A stretch of DNA of 64,000 bases from RFSX01 sp964591455 (lineage in GTDB: Bacteria > Bacteroidota > Bacteroidia > Chitinophagales > Saprospiraceae), in assembly GCA_964591455.1 (NCBI GenBank), contig CAZQDZ010000020.1:12967-76966 (forward strand), read 5' to 3'. Numbering within the stretch: position 1 is the stretch's first letter; every line of letters starts with the position of its first letter. Below are positions 1 to 8,525 of the stretch, one piece after another. The notes beneath the pieces were generated by a model. It saw only the letters and a list, made by a program, of their open reading frames with translations. It did not search any database and was not told the origin of the DNA. Position numbers and translations under genes: made by a program.

Positions 1-716
1 GGTCTTAATTTAGCTAGAATATCAGTAGTGGTTGTCGGTCTGATAAATTCATCTTGCTCAAAAGAAATTGGATCTTTTTTTCTCTGAGGTATAGATACAG
101 GAATAATCTCTTTGTCTAATCGACCGCTATTTTGTGCTTTACCCGCCTTTTGCTGAGACCATGCGGCAAACTTATCTTGATCTTCTCGGCTGATATTAAA
201 TTTGTCATATAGATTTTCTGCTGTCATACCCATGCCATCTGTCCCATACATCTCATGTAATTTGGAATTAACAAAGCGCCAGCCGAAACTGCTATCATGC
301 ATCTGAGCATCTCTCCCAAAAGGTTTGGAAACTTTCGATATTACCCATGGGCCTCGAGTCATATGCTCCACACCTCCTGAAATAAATAAATCTCCATCAC
401 CTGCCTTGACAGCTCTATTGGCGTGAATGATGGAAGAAAGTCCTGAAGAACACAATCTATTTACTGTTTCACCAGGTACTGTGTAGGGTAGTCCTGCTAG
501 GAGCAAACACATTCTAGCCACATTCCTATTATCCTCTCCAGCTTGGTTGGCACAACCTAGAATAACATCATCATATGCTGATTTAGGAATGGATGGATTT
601 CGATCTAACAAAGCCCTGATTACATGGGCTCCTAAGTCGTCTGTCCTGATGGGGGAAAGCGTGCCAGTAAACTTTCCGATTGGTGTTCTTATCCCGTCTA
701 TTATGTATGATTCCAT
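1..716 (-). CDS. Acetyl-CoA C-acyltransferase (thiolase), 3' end outside window
   Basis: N-terminal 238 residues of a thiolase, which cleaves 3-ketoacyl-CoA with CoA or condenses acetyl-CoA. The protein opens MESYIIDGIRTPIGKFTG, a typical thiolase start, and has the nucleophilic cysteine in NRLCSSGL (Cys89) followed by the glycine-rich SGGVEHMTRGPW stretch. The C-terminal His and Cys catalytic motifs would lie beyond base 1. The N-terminus resembles PcaF/FadA-type acyltransferases (beta-ketoadipyl-CoA or 3-ketoacyl-CoA), but I cannot separate these. The ATG at 716 is preceded only 6 bases upstream by a TATATTTG box on the same strand, so the transcript may be nearly leaderless. The neighbour to the right is divergent. 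Confidence 0.9.
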   Translation of the reverse strand, partial: MESYIIDGIRTPIGKFTGTLSPIRTDDLGAHVIRALLDRNPSIPKSAYDDVILGCANQAGEDNRNVARMCLLLAGLPYTVPGETVNRLCSSGLSSIIHANRAVKAGDGDLFISGGVEHMTRGPWVISKVSKPFGRDAQMHDSSFGWRFVNSKLHEMYGTDGMGMTAENLYDKFNISREDQDKFAAWSQQKAGKAQNSGRLDKEIIPVSIPQRKKDPISFEQDEFIRPTTTTDILAKLR

Positions 717-722
717 ATTTCT

Positions 723-730
723 CAAATATA
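723..730 (-). promoter_or_regulatory. Candidate Bacteroidota -7 box for the thiolase gene
   Basis: TATATTTG on the minus strand matches the Bacteroidota -7 consensus TAnnTTTG and ends 6 bases before the thiolase ATG at 716. No convincing TTG -33 element is seen at the usual distance. Confidence 0.35.
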
Positions 731-731
731 A

Positions 732-770
732 CCAAACTAACAACTGTTTGTTAGCTGAGTAGTTGGGTAA
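732..770 (+). repeat. 39-nt dispersed repeat, copy 1
   Basis: Begins CCAAACTAACAACTGTTTGT and matches 12774-12812 at 33 of 39 positions by eye. It lies in the intergenic region between the thiolase and HAD genes. Function unknown. Confidence 0.6.
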
Positions 771-898
771 TTACCATTAAGCTAGTAATTAGCTAAATAG
801 TAGATATAGCTTGAAATAGCTATTTTGAAAATATATATTTAGGAGTGTTAATGTGACTCGGTAGTGAAAGCATTATAAATCAATCAAATAAGGCAGAT

Positions 899-1573
899 AT
901 GACAAAAGCAATCTTCTTCGACATGAACGAAACCTTATTGAACTTGAGTTTACTCAAGACGCATTTTGATAAGCACTTCGATGATAAGTATGCGCTGAGG
1001 TATTGGTTCATGAAATTGCTACATAGCTCTACTGTCATGGGTATTATGGATACTTATCTCAATTTTGGAGAACTGGCTGGAATTGCATTAGAAAATCTTT
1101 TTCATGAAAACAACAAACAGCTGAGCCCAGAATCCAAAACTGAGATACTTGGTGGATTTAAAAGCTTACCTGCTTATGATGATGTCATACCTGCTCTAGA
1201 TAATCTGAGAGAACAAAATATCCGTGTTGTTGCCATTTCAAATTCATCCTTAGAAATGATAAAAGAGCAACTGACCAATGCAGGTATTATTGACAAATTT
1301 GATGCTTATTACTCTGTAGATAGTGTCGCAAAGTACAAGCCTTTCAAAGATATTTATCAGGCAACGGCTAAGCAGGAGGGATTAGAAATAGAAGATGTCG
1401 TGATGATTGCATCACACGATTGGGATTTGTTTGGAGCTAAGAAGGCAGGACTGCGTACGGCTTATATAAAAAGGAAAGAAGCGCTTTACCACCCGTATTA
1501 CGAGCAAGCAGATTTTCAAGACACAGACTTAAGTAGCTTAATTACTCAGATAATTAAAAGTAAGCCATCTTGA
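899..1573 (+). CDS. HAD-superfamily hydrolase, haloacid dehalogenase type II-like
   Basis: A 224-residue HAD hydrolase. Motif I is FFDMNETLL with nucleophile Asp8; the +2 position, Asp in HAD phosphatases, is Asn10 here, as in the FDxNETL group usually annotated as type II (S)-2-haloacid dehalogenases. Motif II is AISNSS, motif III the lysine of KYKPFKDIY, and motif IV the acidic ASHDWDLFGAKKAG. Length fits the family (about 220-240). The actual substrate cannot be told; many such proteins are not dehalogenases in vivo. It ends 13 bases before the convergent coxE-like gene and appears monocistronic. Confidence 0.8.
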   Translation: MTKAIFFDMNETLLNLSLLKTHFDKHFDDKYALRYWFMKLLHSSTVMGIMDTYLNFGELAGIALENLFHENNKQLSPESKTEILGGFKSLPAYDDVIPALDNLREQNIRVVAISNSSLEMIKEQLTNAGIIDKFDAYYSVDSVAKYKPFKDIYQATAKQEGLEIEDVVMIASHDWDLFGAKKAGLRTAYIKRKEALYHPYYEQADFQDTDLSSLITQIIKSKPS

Positions 1574-1586
1574 TTTGCATGAGTTA

Positions 1587-2723
1587 TTACACAATCTTTT
1601 TGGCAACTTCTTTCAGCGAATCTACATTATGTGCTGACCCAAAAACATCTATGTAGGGCATGCAGGTTTTCATACCTGCAGTATCAGGTTTGTAGTTGGG
1701 GTTACCAGCGAGAGGATTGAGCCAGATAATTTTTTTGCTCTTTTTATGTATTTTAATCATAGCTTCTTCCAACTCCTCAATATTTCCAGTATCCCAACCA
1801 TCACTCATTATCATCACCACTGAGTTATTATAGATTTGATGACTATAGAATCGGGTAAATTCTGAAAAGGACTGGCCTATCCTTGTACCACCCGACCAGT
1901 ATGGCACTTGACTAGAGAGGTTGTTGAGTACTTGCTCGTAGTCCCCATCTCTTAGTATTCTTGTCAAAGAAATCAATCGTGTACTGAATACAAAAGTCTT
2001 TAACGAGAATACGGTTTGCTGGAAGTTATACATAAACTCTATCAGGAACTGACTATACAGTTCCATCGATTTACTCACATCACATAAGAGTATGAGATTC
2101 ACTTTTCTTCTCTGTTTTTCTTTGAAGTAAAATCTATTGATTTCTCCACCTTGACGCAAGGCGCTTCTGATGCTCAACTTTAGGTCTATGTTTTGCTTCT
2201 TGTTAGAATGTGTCCAGCGTCTGTTATAACTTACCGATAATCGTCGTGCAATTAATCTTATAATTTCTTTTAATGAAGAATGCTCATTTTTCAAGAAGAT
2301 AGAAAAGTCTTTTTGGCCGAGTGCTTCCAAAGCACTATGCGCAGAAATTTCCTTTTCCGTACTTATTTTTCCATTGTACAACCAGTCTTTGAGCTCATAG
2401 ATAGAAGGGGCCGATTGGGTTCGTTTCTTTTGAGGTTTGGTTTCTTCTTCTGTTTTTGTTTTACTGTTTTCCGCATGTGCTAATTTTTTCCAGTACTCCC
2501 TGTACAACTCATCGAAAACCAGAAGTTGCTTTCTGTTTTTGACAAATAGGGCTCTGTATAAATCTTGCTGCTGACTGAATGACTCTGGTATGTTTGACTT
2601 ATAGGTGGTGAGTAAATCATAAATATCATCATGTCCAATATAAAAACTATGTTCTCGCAGAAATCTTCCGAATTGTATGACATGTTCAGGAATAGAAGTT
2701 TGTCTTTCTACTTGAAACTCCAT
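1587..2723 (-). CDS. coxE: CoxE-like VWA domain protein
   Basis: A 378-residue CoxE-family protein. The C-terminal half is a von Willebrand factor A fold with a MIDAS motif DVSKS (about residues 215-219), a threonine in SGGTRIG and the late MSDGWDTG motif. In Oligotropha, CoxD (AAA+ ATPase) and CoxE are needed for maturation of the Mo-Cu active site of CO dehydrogenase; that role is inferred here. I chose the ATG at 2723 rather than the TTG just before it, because it overlaps the coxD stop by one base (TGATG), indicating translational coupling. Last gene of the leftward cox operon. Confidence 0.85.
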   Translation of the reverse strand: MEFQVERQTSIPEHVIQFGRFLREHSFYIGHDDIYDLLTTYKSNIPESFSQQQDLYRALFVKNRKQLLVFDELYREYWKKLAHAENSKTKTEEETKPQKKRTQSAPSIYELKDWLYNGKISTEKEISAHSALEALGQKDFSIFLKNEHSSLKEIIRLIARRLSVSYNRRWTHSNKKQNIDLKLSIRSALRQGGEINRFYFKEKQRRKVNLILLCDVSKSMELYSQFLIEFMYNFQQTVFSLKTFVFSTRLISLTRILRDGDYEQVLNNLSSQVPYWSGGTRIGQSFSEFTRFYSHQIYNNSVVMIMSDGWDTGNIEELEEAMIKIHKKSKKIIWLNPLAGNPNYKPDTAGMKTCMPYIDVFGSAHNVDSLKEVAKKIV

Positions 2724-3616
2724 CAATTGGCTTTGAAAGTGACACCAACTTCATCAAACAATTCTTGCAGCGACATCTGAGCCTGTCTGACATCCTGCCA
2801 ATCTTTCAACACTACACCAAGAGTCGATTCCACTACTTCCTTATCCAGATGCTCTATGTGCATAGCTGCCAAAGCCGTAGCCCAATCCAAGGTTTCTGCA
2901 ATACCAGGGAGTTTCTCTAGTTTCTTCTTTCTTAAAGCCATCATGAATTTGCAAATCTGTTCTGCCATCTGCTCATTAACCTTTGGCACCTTAGTTTTGA
3001 CGATTTCTAATTCCTTTTCGAAAGTCGGATAGTCTATCCAGAGATAAAGACAGCGTCGTCTGAGTGCCTCAGACAGCTCACGTGTACGATTGCCAGTCAG
3101 TATGACGTATGGGATAGACTTGGCCTCTATAGTACCCATCTCTGGAATAGTAATCTGCCAATCAGAAAGCAATTCCAAAAAATAGCTTTCGAAGGCTTCA
3201 TCGGTCCTGTCTATCTCGTCTATCAGGAGCACTGGAGATTTCTCTTCTTGTATAGATTCCAGCAGAGGTCTTTTCAAAAGAAAGGCATCAGAAAAAATTG
3301 TTTGCTCTTTTTCCTGAAGGGATTGAGCTGAATGCTCATTCATTCTGAGATAGAGTAATTGTCTCTGGTAATTCCATTCGTATATGGCATGATTGGCATC
3401 CATGCCTTCATAACATTGTAGTCTGATAAGTTTGGTGTCCAAGGCTCGGCACAGCACTTTAGCAATTTCTGTTTTGCCTACGCCAGCAGGACCTTCTACC
3501 AGCAGGGGTTTTTTAAGCAACATGGAAAGATGCAGAGACATGGCCACAGTGCTATCAGTGATGTAGCCTTGTTCTTTAAGGAGCTGAGAGATATGGTTCT
3601 GGGACTTATTATCCAT
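2723..3616 (-). CDS. coxD: CoxD-like MoxR-family AAA+ ATPase
   Basis: MoxR-type AAA+ ATPase of 297 residues from the ATG at 3616. Walker A is GPAGVGKTEIAK (about residues 42-53), Walker B is LLIDEIDRTDEAFE, and sensor 1 sits in ILTGNRTRELSEALRRRC. MoxR ATPases pair with VWA proteins to insert or activate cofactors; CoxD is the member that acts with CoxE on CO dehydrogenase. It follows coxM by 69 bases and is coupled to coxE by a one-base overlap. A longer reading starting at 3649 exists, but its extra 11 residues do not resemble the family. Confidence 0.88.
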   Translation of the reverse strand: MDNKSQNHISQLLKEQGYITDSTVAMSLHLSMLLKKPLLVEGPAGVGKTEIAKVLCRALDTKLIRLQCYEGMDANHAIYEWNYQRQLLYLRMNEHSAQSLQEKEQTIFSDAFLLKRPLLESIQEEKSPVLLIDEIDRTDEAFESYFLELLSDWQITIPEMGTIEAKSIPYVILTGNRTRELSEALRRRCLYLWIDYPTFEKELEIVKTKVPKVNEQMAEQICKFMMALRKKKLEKLPGIAETLDWATALAAMHIEHLDKEVVESTLGVVLKDWQDVRQAQMSLQELFDEVGVTFKAN

Positions 3617-3685
3617 TGTGCTAAAATGTAAAAAAAACCCAGTAAACATTTACCAGGTTTTTTAAATTTCAGAAATATTTTTTGC

Positions 3686-4528
3686 CTAGCCAGCATTAAT
3701 TAATGCTCTTTTAGCGATAACACCAGCCAAATGTGTTCTGTACTCTGTAGAGGCGTAGTGATCGCTCATTACGGATACACCATCAGTGAGATCACCCAAA
3801 GCAGCTGTTATACTGGCTTCATCGAGTGCACTACCTTTCAATGCAGTCTCTACCTTCATGGCACGGTAAGCCCAATCTGCAACACCAGTTACTCCTATAC
3901 GTACTGTACCTGCATTGCCACCAAGCATCTCGGCTGCTACAGCTACACCTACTATAGCGAAGCGAGAAGCAGGTTGTTTAAATTTCACATAATTAGAATT
4001 CTTATTGAATGCCGTCTTAGGAATGTTAATAGCAGTAATGATTTCACCTTCTTCTAAAGCCGTTTCGTAGAATCCTTTAAAGAATTGATCCACATCCACA
4101 GTTCTTTTTCCATCCTTATTTTGAATCTGGATACTAGCATCCGCTGCTAATAATACTGCTGGCCAATCAGCAGAAGGGTCAGCATGGGCTATACTGCCAC
4201 CGACAGTGCCACGGTTTCTAACTTGGATATCACCGATCTCTTTTGCAGCCTGCACCATCATCGGGCAATGTTCTGCAAGAGCTGCACTGGCTGCAATATC
4301 CGCATGCGTAACGCCTGCACCTATCGTTATGGATTTTTCATTGTCCTTGATGGATTGGATACTCGATATTTTTGAGATGTCTACCAAAGTTGCTGGGGCA
4401 TTGAGCCTGAGCTTCATAGCTGGCAACAAACTTTGTCCTCCTCCTAATACTTGTGCCTCACCGTCTAGCAGGCCAATAGCTTGATCTATCGAATCTGCTT
4501 TTTTATATTCAAATGATACTGGTATCAT
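3686..4528 (-). CDS. coxM: CO dehydrogenase-type FAD-binding medium subunit
   Basis: A 280-residue FAD subunit of a molybdenum hydroxylase. The two FAD pyrophosphate-binding motifs of the xanthine oxidase/CODH family are present: GGGQSLLP (residues 29-36) and TVGGSIAHADPSADWP (from 108). It relays electrons from the iron-sulfur subunit CoxS to an acceptor, likely the quinone pool. Length is close to CoxM of known CO oxidisers (about 288). It lies 49 bases downstream of coxL, giving the S-L-M gene order typical of form II clusters. Confidence 0.9.
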   Translation of the reverse strand: MIPVSFEYKKADSIDQAIGLLDGEAQVLGGGQSLLPAMKLRLNAPATLVDISKISSIQSIKDNEKSITIGAGVTHADIAASAALAEHCPMMVQAAKEIGDIQVRNRGTVGGSIAHADPSADWPAVLLAADASIQIQNKDGKRTVDVDQFFKGFYETALEEGEIITAINIPKTAFNKNSNYVKFKQPASRFAIVGVAVAAEMLGGNAGTVRIGVTGVADWAYRAMKVETALKGSALDEASITAALGDLTDGVSVMSDHYASTEYRTHLAGVIAKRALINAG

Positions 4529-4577
4529 AACTTATTTTTTGTCTTTTTAATTAATTTATCACCTATTAGAATTACAA

Positions 4578-6944
4578 TTAGGATTGCATTGCTTTCCAAA
4601 CTCTCTCAGGAGTCAATGGCATTCTAATATCTTTCACCTTGTGTCCACTCTTCCAGAGTGCATCGATAACCGCATTGACTACCGCTGGAGTGGATCCTAT
4701 TGCACCAGCTTCTCCTGCACCTTTCACACCTAAAGGATTATGTGGACATGGTGTCACGGTTCTGTCCACTTCAAAGCTCGGAAAGTCATCCGCACGAGGC
4801 ATGCAGTAATCCATGTAACTTCCATTTATCAGTTGACCTGACTCATCATAGATGGTACCTTCGTGTAAGGCTTGCCCAATTCCCTGTGCAACGCCACCAT
4901 GTATCTGACCATCCACAATCATCGGATTGATGACATTACCTACATCGTCTACTGCAATAAATCGTTTAAGTTTTACAGCACCAGTTTCTTTGTCTACTTC
5001 GACTATAGCTATATGGCAACCAAATGGGTAAGTGAAATTTGCAGGATCATAAAAACTACTAAAGTCCAAGCCAGGTTCCATGCCCTCAGGATAATTATGT
5101 GGGACATATGATGTTAGAGACACATCTCCAAAAGCTACAGATTTATCCGTTCCTTTTACTGTCCACTTGCCATCTTGATAATCCAAGTCATCAGGTGCCG
5201 CCTCTAACATATGCGCAGCAATCTTAGCTCCTTTTTCCAGAACTTTATCTATCGACTTTACAATCGCACTTCCTCCTACTGCCAAACTCCTCGAACCATA
5301 AGTACCCATACCAAAAGCCACTCTATCAGAATCTCCATGAATGATTTCGACGTCCTCTATAGGAATGCCCATTCTATCAGCGACAACCTGTGCAAAGGTG
5401 GTTTCATGCCCTTGGCCATGCGAATGAGATCCAGTATAGACACTGACCTTGCCGGTAGGTTGTACGGTCACCTGAGCGGATTCAAATAATCCTGCTCTTG
5501 CACCCAAAGCGCCGACTACTGCTGACGGTGCTATGCCGCAAGCCTCGATATAGGTCGAAAATCCTATGCCCAAATATTTTCCATTGCTCTGAGCCGCTTG
5601 CTCTTCTCTGAATTTTTCGTAGCCTACCATCTCCAAGGCTCTCTGGAGTACAGGTCCATAATTGCCACTGTCATATTGGAGTGCCACTTGGGTCTGATAT
5701 CCTTCTTGTTTTACACCATCAAAAGCTGGAATAAAATTCTTAGCTCTTATCTCTGCAGGATCCATATCCATTTCCAATGCTGCTAAATCTACCAATCGCT
5801 CGATAAGGTAGGTAGCCTCTGGTCGGCCTGCCCCTCTGTAGGCATCGACAGCATTAGTGTGGGTGAAGGTCGCTGTAACGTCCACGTTTATTTTTGGCGT
5901 GGTATAAACGCCTTGCAATAAGGTGCCATGTAGATAGGTAGGAACTGCTGGTGCAAACGTAGATAAGTATGCACCCATGTTGGCATAAGTATTTGCCTGT
6001 AGAGCTACCATCTTTCCTTCTTTATCAAAACCCATCTTTGCATGCGTAACATGATCTCTACCATGTGCATCTGTCATAAAGGCTTCACTTCTATCCGCTG
6101 TCCACTTGATAGGTCTGCCGACAATCTTTGAAAGATAAATGATTAAGGCTTCTTCAGCATAGTGAAATATCTTACTTCCAAATCCTCCTCCTACATCAGG
6201 AGCAACGACACGTACTTTATGCTCAGGTATGCCTAATACAAAGGCACACATTAATAATCTAATAAGATGTGGATTCTGCGTGGAGGTATACAGGGTATAT
6301 CTTTCATAGGCTGTATCATAGTGACCTATTACAGCTCTCGGCTCTATCGCATTAGGGACCACCCGTTGATTTGTAAATTCTAATTCAGTCACATGGGCAG
6401 CACTAGCCAGAGCCGCTGCAACTTCATCTTTCGGATTGCCGAGTTCCCAATCAAAACAAATATTGCTTGGCACATCATCATGTACCAAGGGTGCACCAGA
6501 TTCTGCAGCCGCTTTAGCATCGGTTACAGCCTCGTGCACATCATAATCTACATCGATGAGTTCTGAGGCATCTTTGGCTATGGCCCTGGATTCTGCAATG
6601 ACGACTGCCACACCATCTCCCACATGCCGTACTTTCTTCCTGACTAGCAAAGGATGGGGAGGTTCTTTCATCGTTTCTCCGTTCTTGAAATTGACTTGCC
6701 AGCCACAGGGAACACCGCCGATGGCTTCAGGAATGTCAGCACCTGTGTACACGTTAATCACACCTGCCATTTCCTTAGCGCCTTTTGTATCGATGTTTTT
6801 TATTGTCGCATGCGCATAAGGACTTCTTAGTATGTATGCGAAACACATTTGAGGTAGAACAATATCGTCAGTATATTTTCCCTCGCCAGTTATAAATCTT
6901 TTATCTTCTAGACGCTTGATGGGTTTACCTATATAATCTGTCAT
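4578..6944 (-). CDS. coxL: Aerobic CO dehydrogenase-type molybdopterin large subunit (form II)
   Basis: A 788-residue catalytic subunit that would bind Mo-molybdopterin cytosine dinucleotide. Visible features are the N-terminal GKPIKRLEDKRFITGEGKY, the cofactor motif VAPDVGGGFGSK, the active-site loop AYRGAGR (residues 368-374) and the catalytic glutamate in VKGAGEAG (Glu745). AYRGAGR is the form II (BMS-type) signature; proven CO dehydrogenases of form I carry AYxCSFR with the Cu-ligating cysteine, which is absent. CO oxidation is therefore possible but unproven; another aldehyde, purine or N-heterocycle substrate is equally open. Third gene of the leftward operon. Confidence 0.9.
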   Translation of the reverse strand: MTDYIGKPIKRLEDKRFITGEGKYTDDIVLPQMCFAYILRSPYAHATIKNIDTKGAKEMAGVINVYTGADIPEAIGGVPCGWQVNFKNGETMKEPPHPLLVRKKVRHVGDGVAVVIAESRAIAKDASELIDVDYDVHEAVTDAKAAAESGAPLVHDDVPSNICFDWELGNPKDEVAAALASAAHVTELEFTNQRVVPNAIEPRAVIGHYDTAYERYTLYTSTQNPHLIRLLMCAFVLGIPEHKVRVVAPDVGGGFGSKIFHYAEEALIIYLSKIVGRPIKWTADRSEAFMTDAHGRDHVTHAKMGFDKEGKMVALQANTYANMGAYLSTFAPAVPTYLHGTLLQGVYTTPKINVDVTATFTHTNAVDAYRGAGRPEATYLIERLVDLAALEMDMDPAEIRAKNFIPAFDGVKQEGYQTQVALQYDSGNYGPVLQRALEMVGYEKFREEQAAQSNGKYLGIGFSTYIEACGIAPSAVVGALGARAGLFESAQVTVQPTGKVSVYTGSHSHGQGHETTFAQVVADRMGIPIEDVEIIHGDSDRVAFGMGTYGSRSLAVGGSAIVKSIDKVLEKGAKIAAHMLEAAPDDLDYQDGKWTVKGTDKSVAFGDVSLTSYVPHNYPEGMEPGLDFSSFYDPANFTYPFGCHIAIVEVDKETGAVKLKRFIAVDDVGNVINPMIVDGQIHGGVAQGIGQALHEGTIYDESGQLINGSYMDYCMPRADDFPSFEVDRTVTPCPHNPLGVKGAGEAGAIGSTPAVVNAVIDALWKSGHKVKDIRMPLTPERVWKAMQS

Positions 6945-6983
6945 TTTTTTCTTCTTATTTTTTTTATCAATGATGAATGGGAA

Positions 6984-7460
6984 TTATGCAGTAGTGCCCA
7001 TTTTCTTGGCTGCATGCTGTATAGATTTGACTATGTTATGATAGCCTGTGCACCTGCAAAAGTTACCTTCCAAACCGTGTCTGATTTCTTCTTCAGATGG
7101 ATTTGGATTATTTTTTAAAAGGTCGGTGGCTGTCATCATCATACCAGGTGTACAAAATCCACATTGCAGACCATGTTCTTCTTTGAATCCTTCTTGGATA
7201 GGGTGCAGTTCACCATTTGTAGATAAGCCTTCGACGGTAGTAACTTCGCAACCATCCGCCTGAACGGCTAGGACCATACAAGATTTGACAGCCTTACCAT
7301 CTATGTGTACAGTACAAGCACCACAACTACCGGTATCACATCCTACATGCGTACCCGTAAGATGAAGACCTTCTCTGAGATGATCAACCAAAAGTGTCCT
7401 GCCCTCAACTTCACTTGCCTCCACTTTCCCGTTGACCGAAATTGAAATTTTATTCCCCAT
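6984..7460 (-). CDS. coxS: CO dehydrogenase-type [2Fe-2S] small subunit
   Basis: A 158-residue iron-sulfur subunit with two [2Fe-2S] clusters. The N-terminal plant-type cluster uses Cys41, Cys46, Cys49 and Cys61 (GCDTGSCGACTVHIDG...SC). The C-terminal alpha-helical cluster uses Cys100, Cys103, Cys135 and Cys137 (LQCGFCTPGM and NFCRCTGY). It passes electrons from the Mo site of CoxL to FAD in CoxM. Length is normal for CoxS (about 160). It is 39 bases upstream of coxL and 52 downstream of coxG. Confidence 0.93.
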   Translation of the reverse strand: MGNKISISVNGKVEASEVEGRTLLVDHLREGLHLTGTHVGCDTGSCGACTVHIDGKAVKSCMVLAVQADGCEVTTVEGLSTNGELHPIQEGFKEEHGLQCGFCTPGMMMTATDLLKNNPNPSEEEIRHGLEGNFCRCTGYHNIVKSIQHAAKKMGTTA

Positions 7461-7512
7461 TGGTAATAGTTTTATCGTTTTTGAATTAGGTATATTTTAA
7501 TAAAAAATTGAA

Positions 7513-7974
7513 TTAAGCTATTTTGTTTGATTTTGTATTTTCAATGTGCTCATCGAGCGATGCAAATACCTCTTTGGTAATAACATTGGCGACACCAGAC
7601 AAGACTCTTTGTCCAGTTCTAGCAATAAGTCCTGATAGCTTTGCTTTGCCGTCAAAATTCAATACTGTACTGCCATCATCTCCATCTTCCAAAATCATTT
7701 GCACTCTTACATTTGCATTGCCAATCCTGCTCAGCTGTTTCATTTCTATTGCAAAAGCATGTGGCTCATTCTTATCTACAACAGAAAGATCTCCTTTAAA
7801 CTGTCCGCTTACAGGACCTATTTTGATTTTAGAAACCGTCTTGAAAGTATCATCTCCCTGGGCTTCCAGAGCAGATACACCAGGTGTGATCTTTGCTAAA
7901 ACGCTAGGGTCCATCAGCAAATCCCATAGCTCCTTTTTTGATATTGAGAATGAATGATTGCCTTTAACTTCCAT
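7513..7974 (-). CDS. coxG: CoxG-like SRPBCC family protein
   Basis: A 153-residue CoxG-family protein (START/SRPBCC fold), recognisable from MEVKGNHSFSISKKELWDLL, the LAKITPGVSAL segment (family: cIPGce) and the GKAKLSGLIARTGQR C-terminal part. CoxG has been linked to membrane anchoring of CO dehydrogenase, and an Mo-hydroxylase CoxG in mycobacteria to quinone delivery; here the role is inferred from family and operon position. First gene of the leftward cox operon, facing a 272-base divergent region. Confidence 0.85.
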   Translation of the reverse strand: MEVKGNHSFSISKKELWDLLMDPSVLAKITPGVSALEAQGDDTFKTVSKIKIGPVSGQFKGDLSVVDKNEPHAFAIEMKQLSRIGNANVRVQMILEDGDDGSTVLNFDGKAKLSGLIARTGQRVLSGVANVITKEVFASLDEHIENTKSNKIA

Positions 7975-8246
7975 GTGCTTTGATCAAGATTAGGTTATGG
8001 AGGATATTATGTATCAGTAGAATATTACATATATCCTTCTGTATGACACAATTTAACAAAAGAAAAAGAATTTAAAAGATTATTTTTCCGAAATAATTTA
8101 TGGTTTGAGTTGTAGACTACAAATGAGGGTTGTTTTATATATTGAATTTTAATTTGTTTATTCTTATTCATAAATAAATCCAATTTTATTTTCATTTATG
8201 AATTCAAGCTCGAATCAGATTTCAGAAGATCTATTAAAGAAGTACT
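7975..8246. promoter_or_regulatory. Divergent promoter region between cox operon and acetate symporter operon
   Basis: 272 bases of AT-rich sequence without an ORF, separating the leftward coxG start from the rightward DUF4212 start. It must hold both promoters. I see no clear TAnnTTTG/TTG pair or perfect inverted repeat that I would name as an operator. Confidence 0.4.
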
Positions 8247-8504
8247 ATGACAGATAAAAACCTCAAAGAATATTGGAAGCAGAATCTCAGATACTTAGTC
8301 ATCCTGCTAAGTATCTGGTTTTTTGTCTCTTATGGTTGTGGGATACTCATTGCAGAAACATTGAATACGATTAAGATTGGTGGTTTCCCACTTGGGTTTT
8401 GGTTTGCTCAGCAGGGTTCTATCTATGTTTTTGTTGCCTTGATTTTCATCTACGTGCGACTGATGAATAAGCTCGATGTGAAGTATAATGTAGACGAGAA
8501 GTAA
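8247..8504 (+). CDS. DUF4212 small subunit of sodium:solute symporter
   Basis: An 85-residue membrane protein of the DUF4212 family with the typical N-terminal YWKQNLRYLVILL, then two hydrophobic helices (about residues 14-36 and 50-71) and the FGFW-like core GGFPLGFWFAQQGSIYVF. DUF4212 proteins are encoded directly upstream of VC_2705-type sodium:solute symporters and probably act as a small accessory subunit. The symporter starts 21 bases downstream, so the two are co-transcribed. Confidence 0.88.
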   Translation: MTDKNLKEYWKQNLRYLVILLSIWFFVSYGCGILIAETLNTIKIGGFPLGFWFAQQGSIYVFVALIFIYVRLMNKLDVKYNVDEK

Positions 8505-8525
8505 CCCTAAAAAAACTAGATAAAA

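Noticed and set aside
2480..2683. 67-residue minus-strand frame inside coxE
   Set aside because: Overlaps coxE in another frame; no support.
7523..7957. 144-residue plus-strand frame opposite coxG
   Set aside because: Entirely antisense to coxG, which has clear family motifs.
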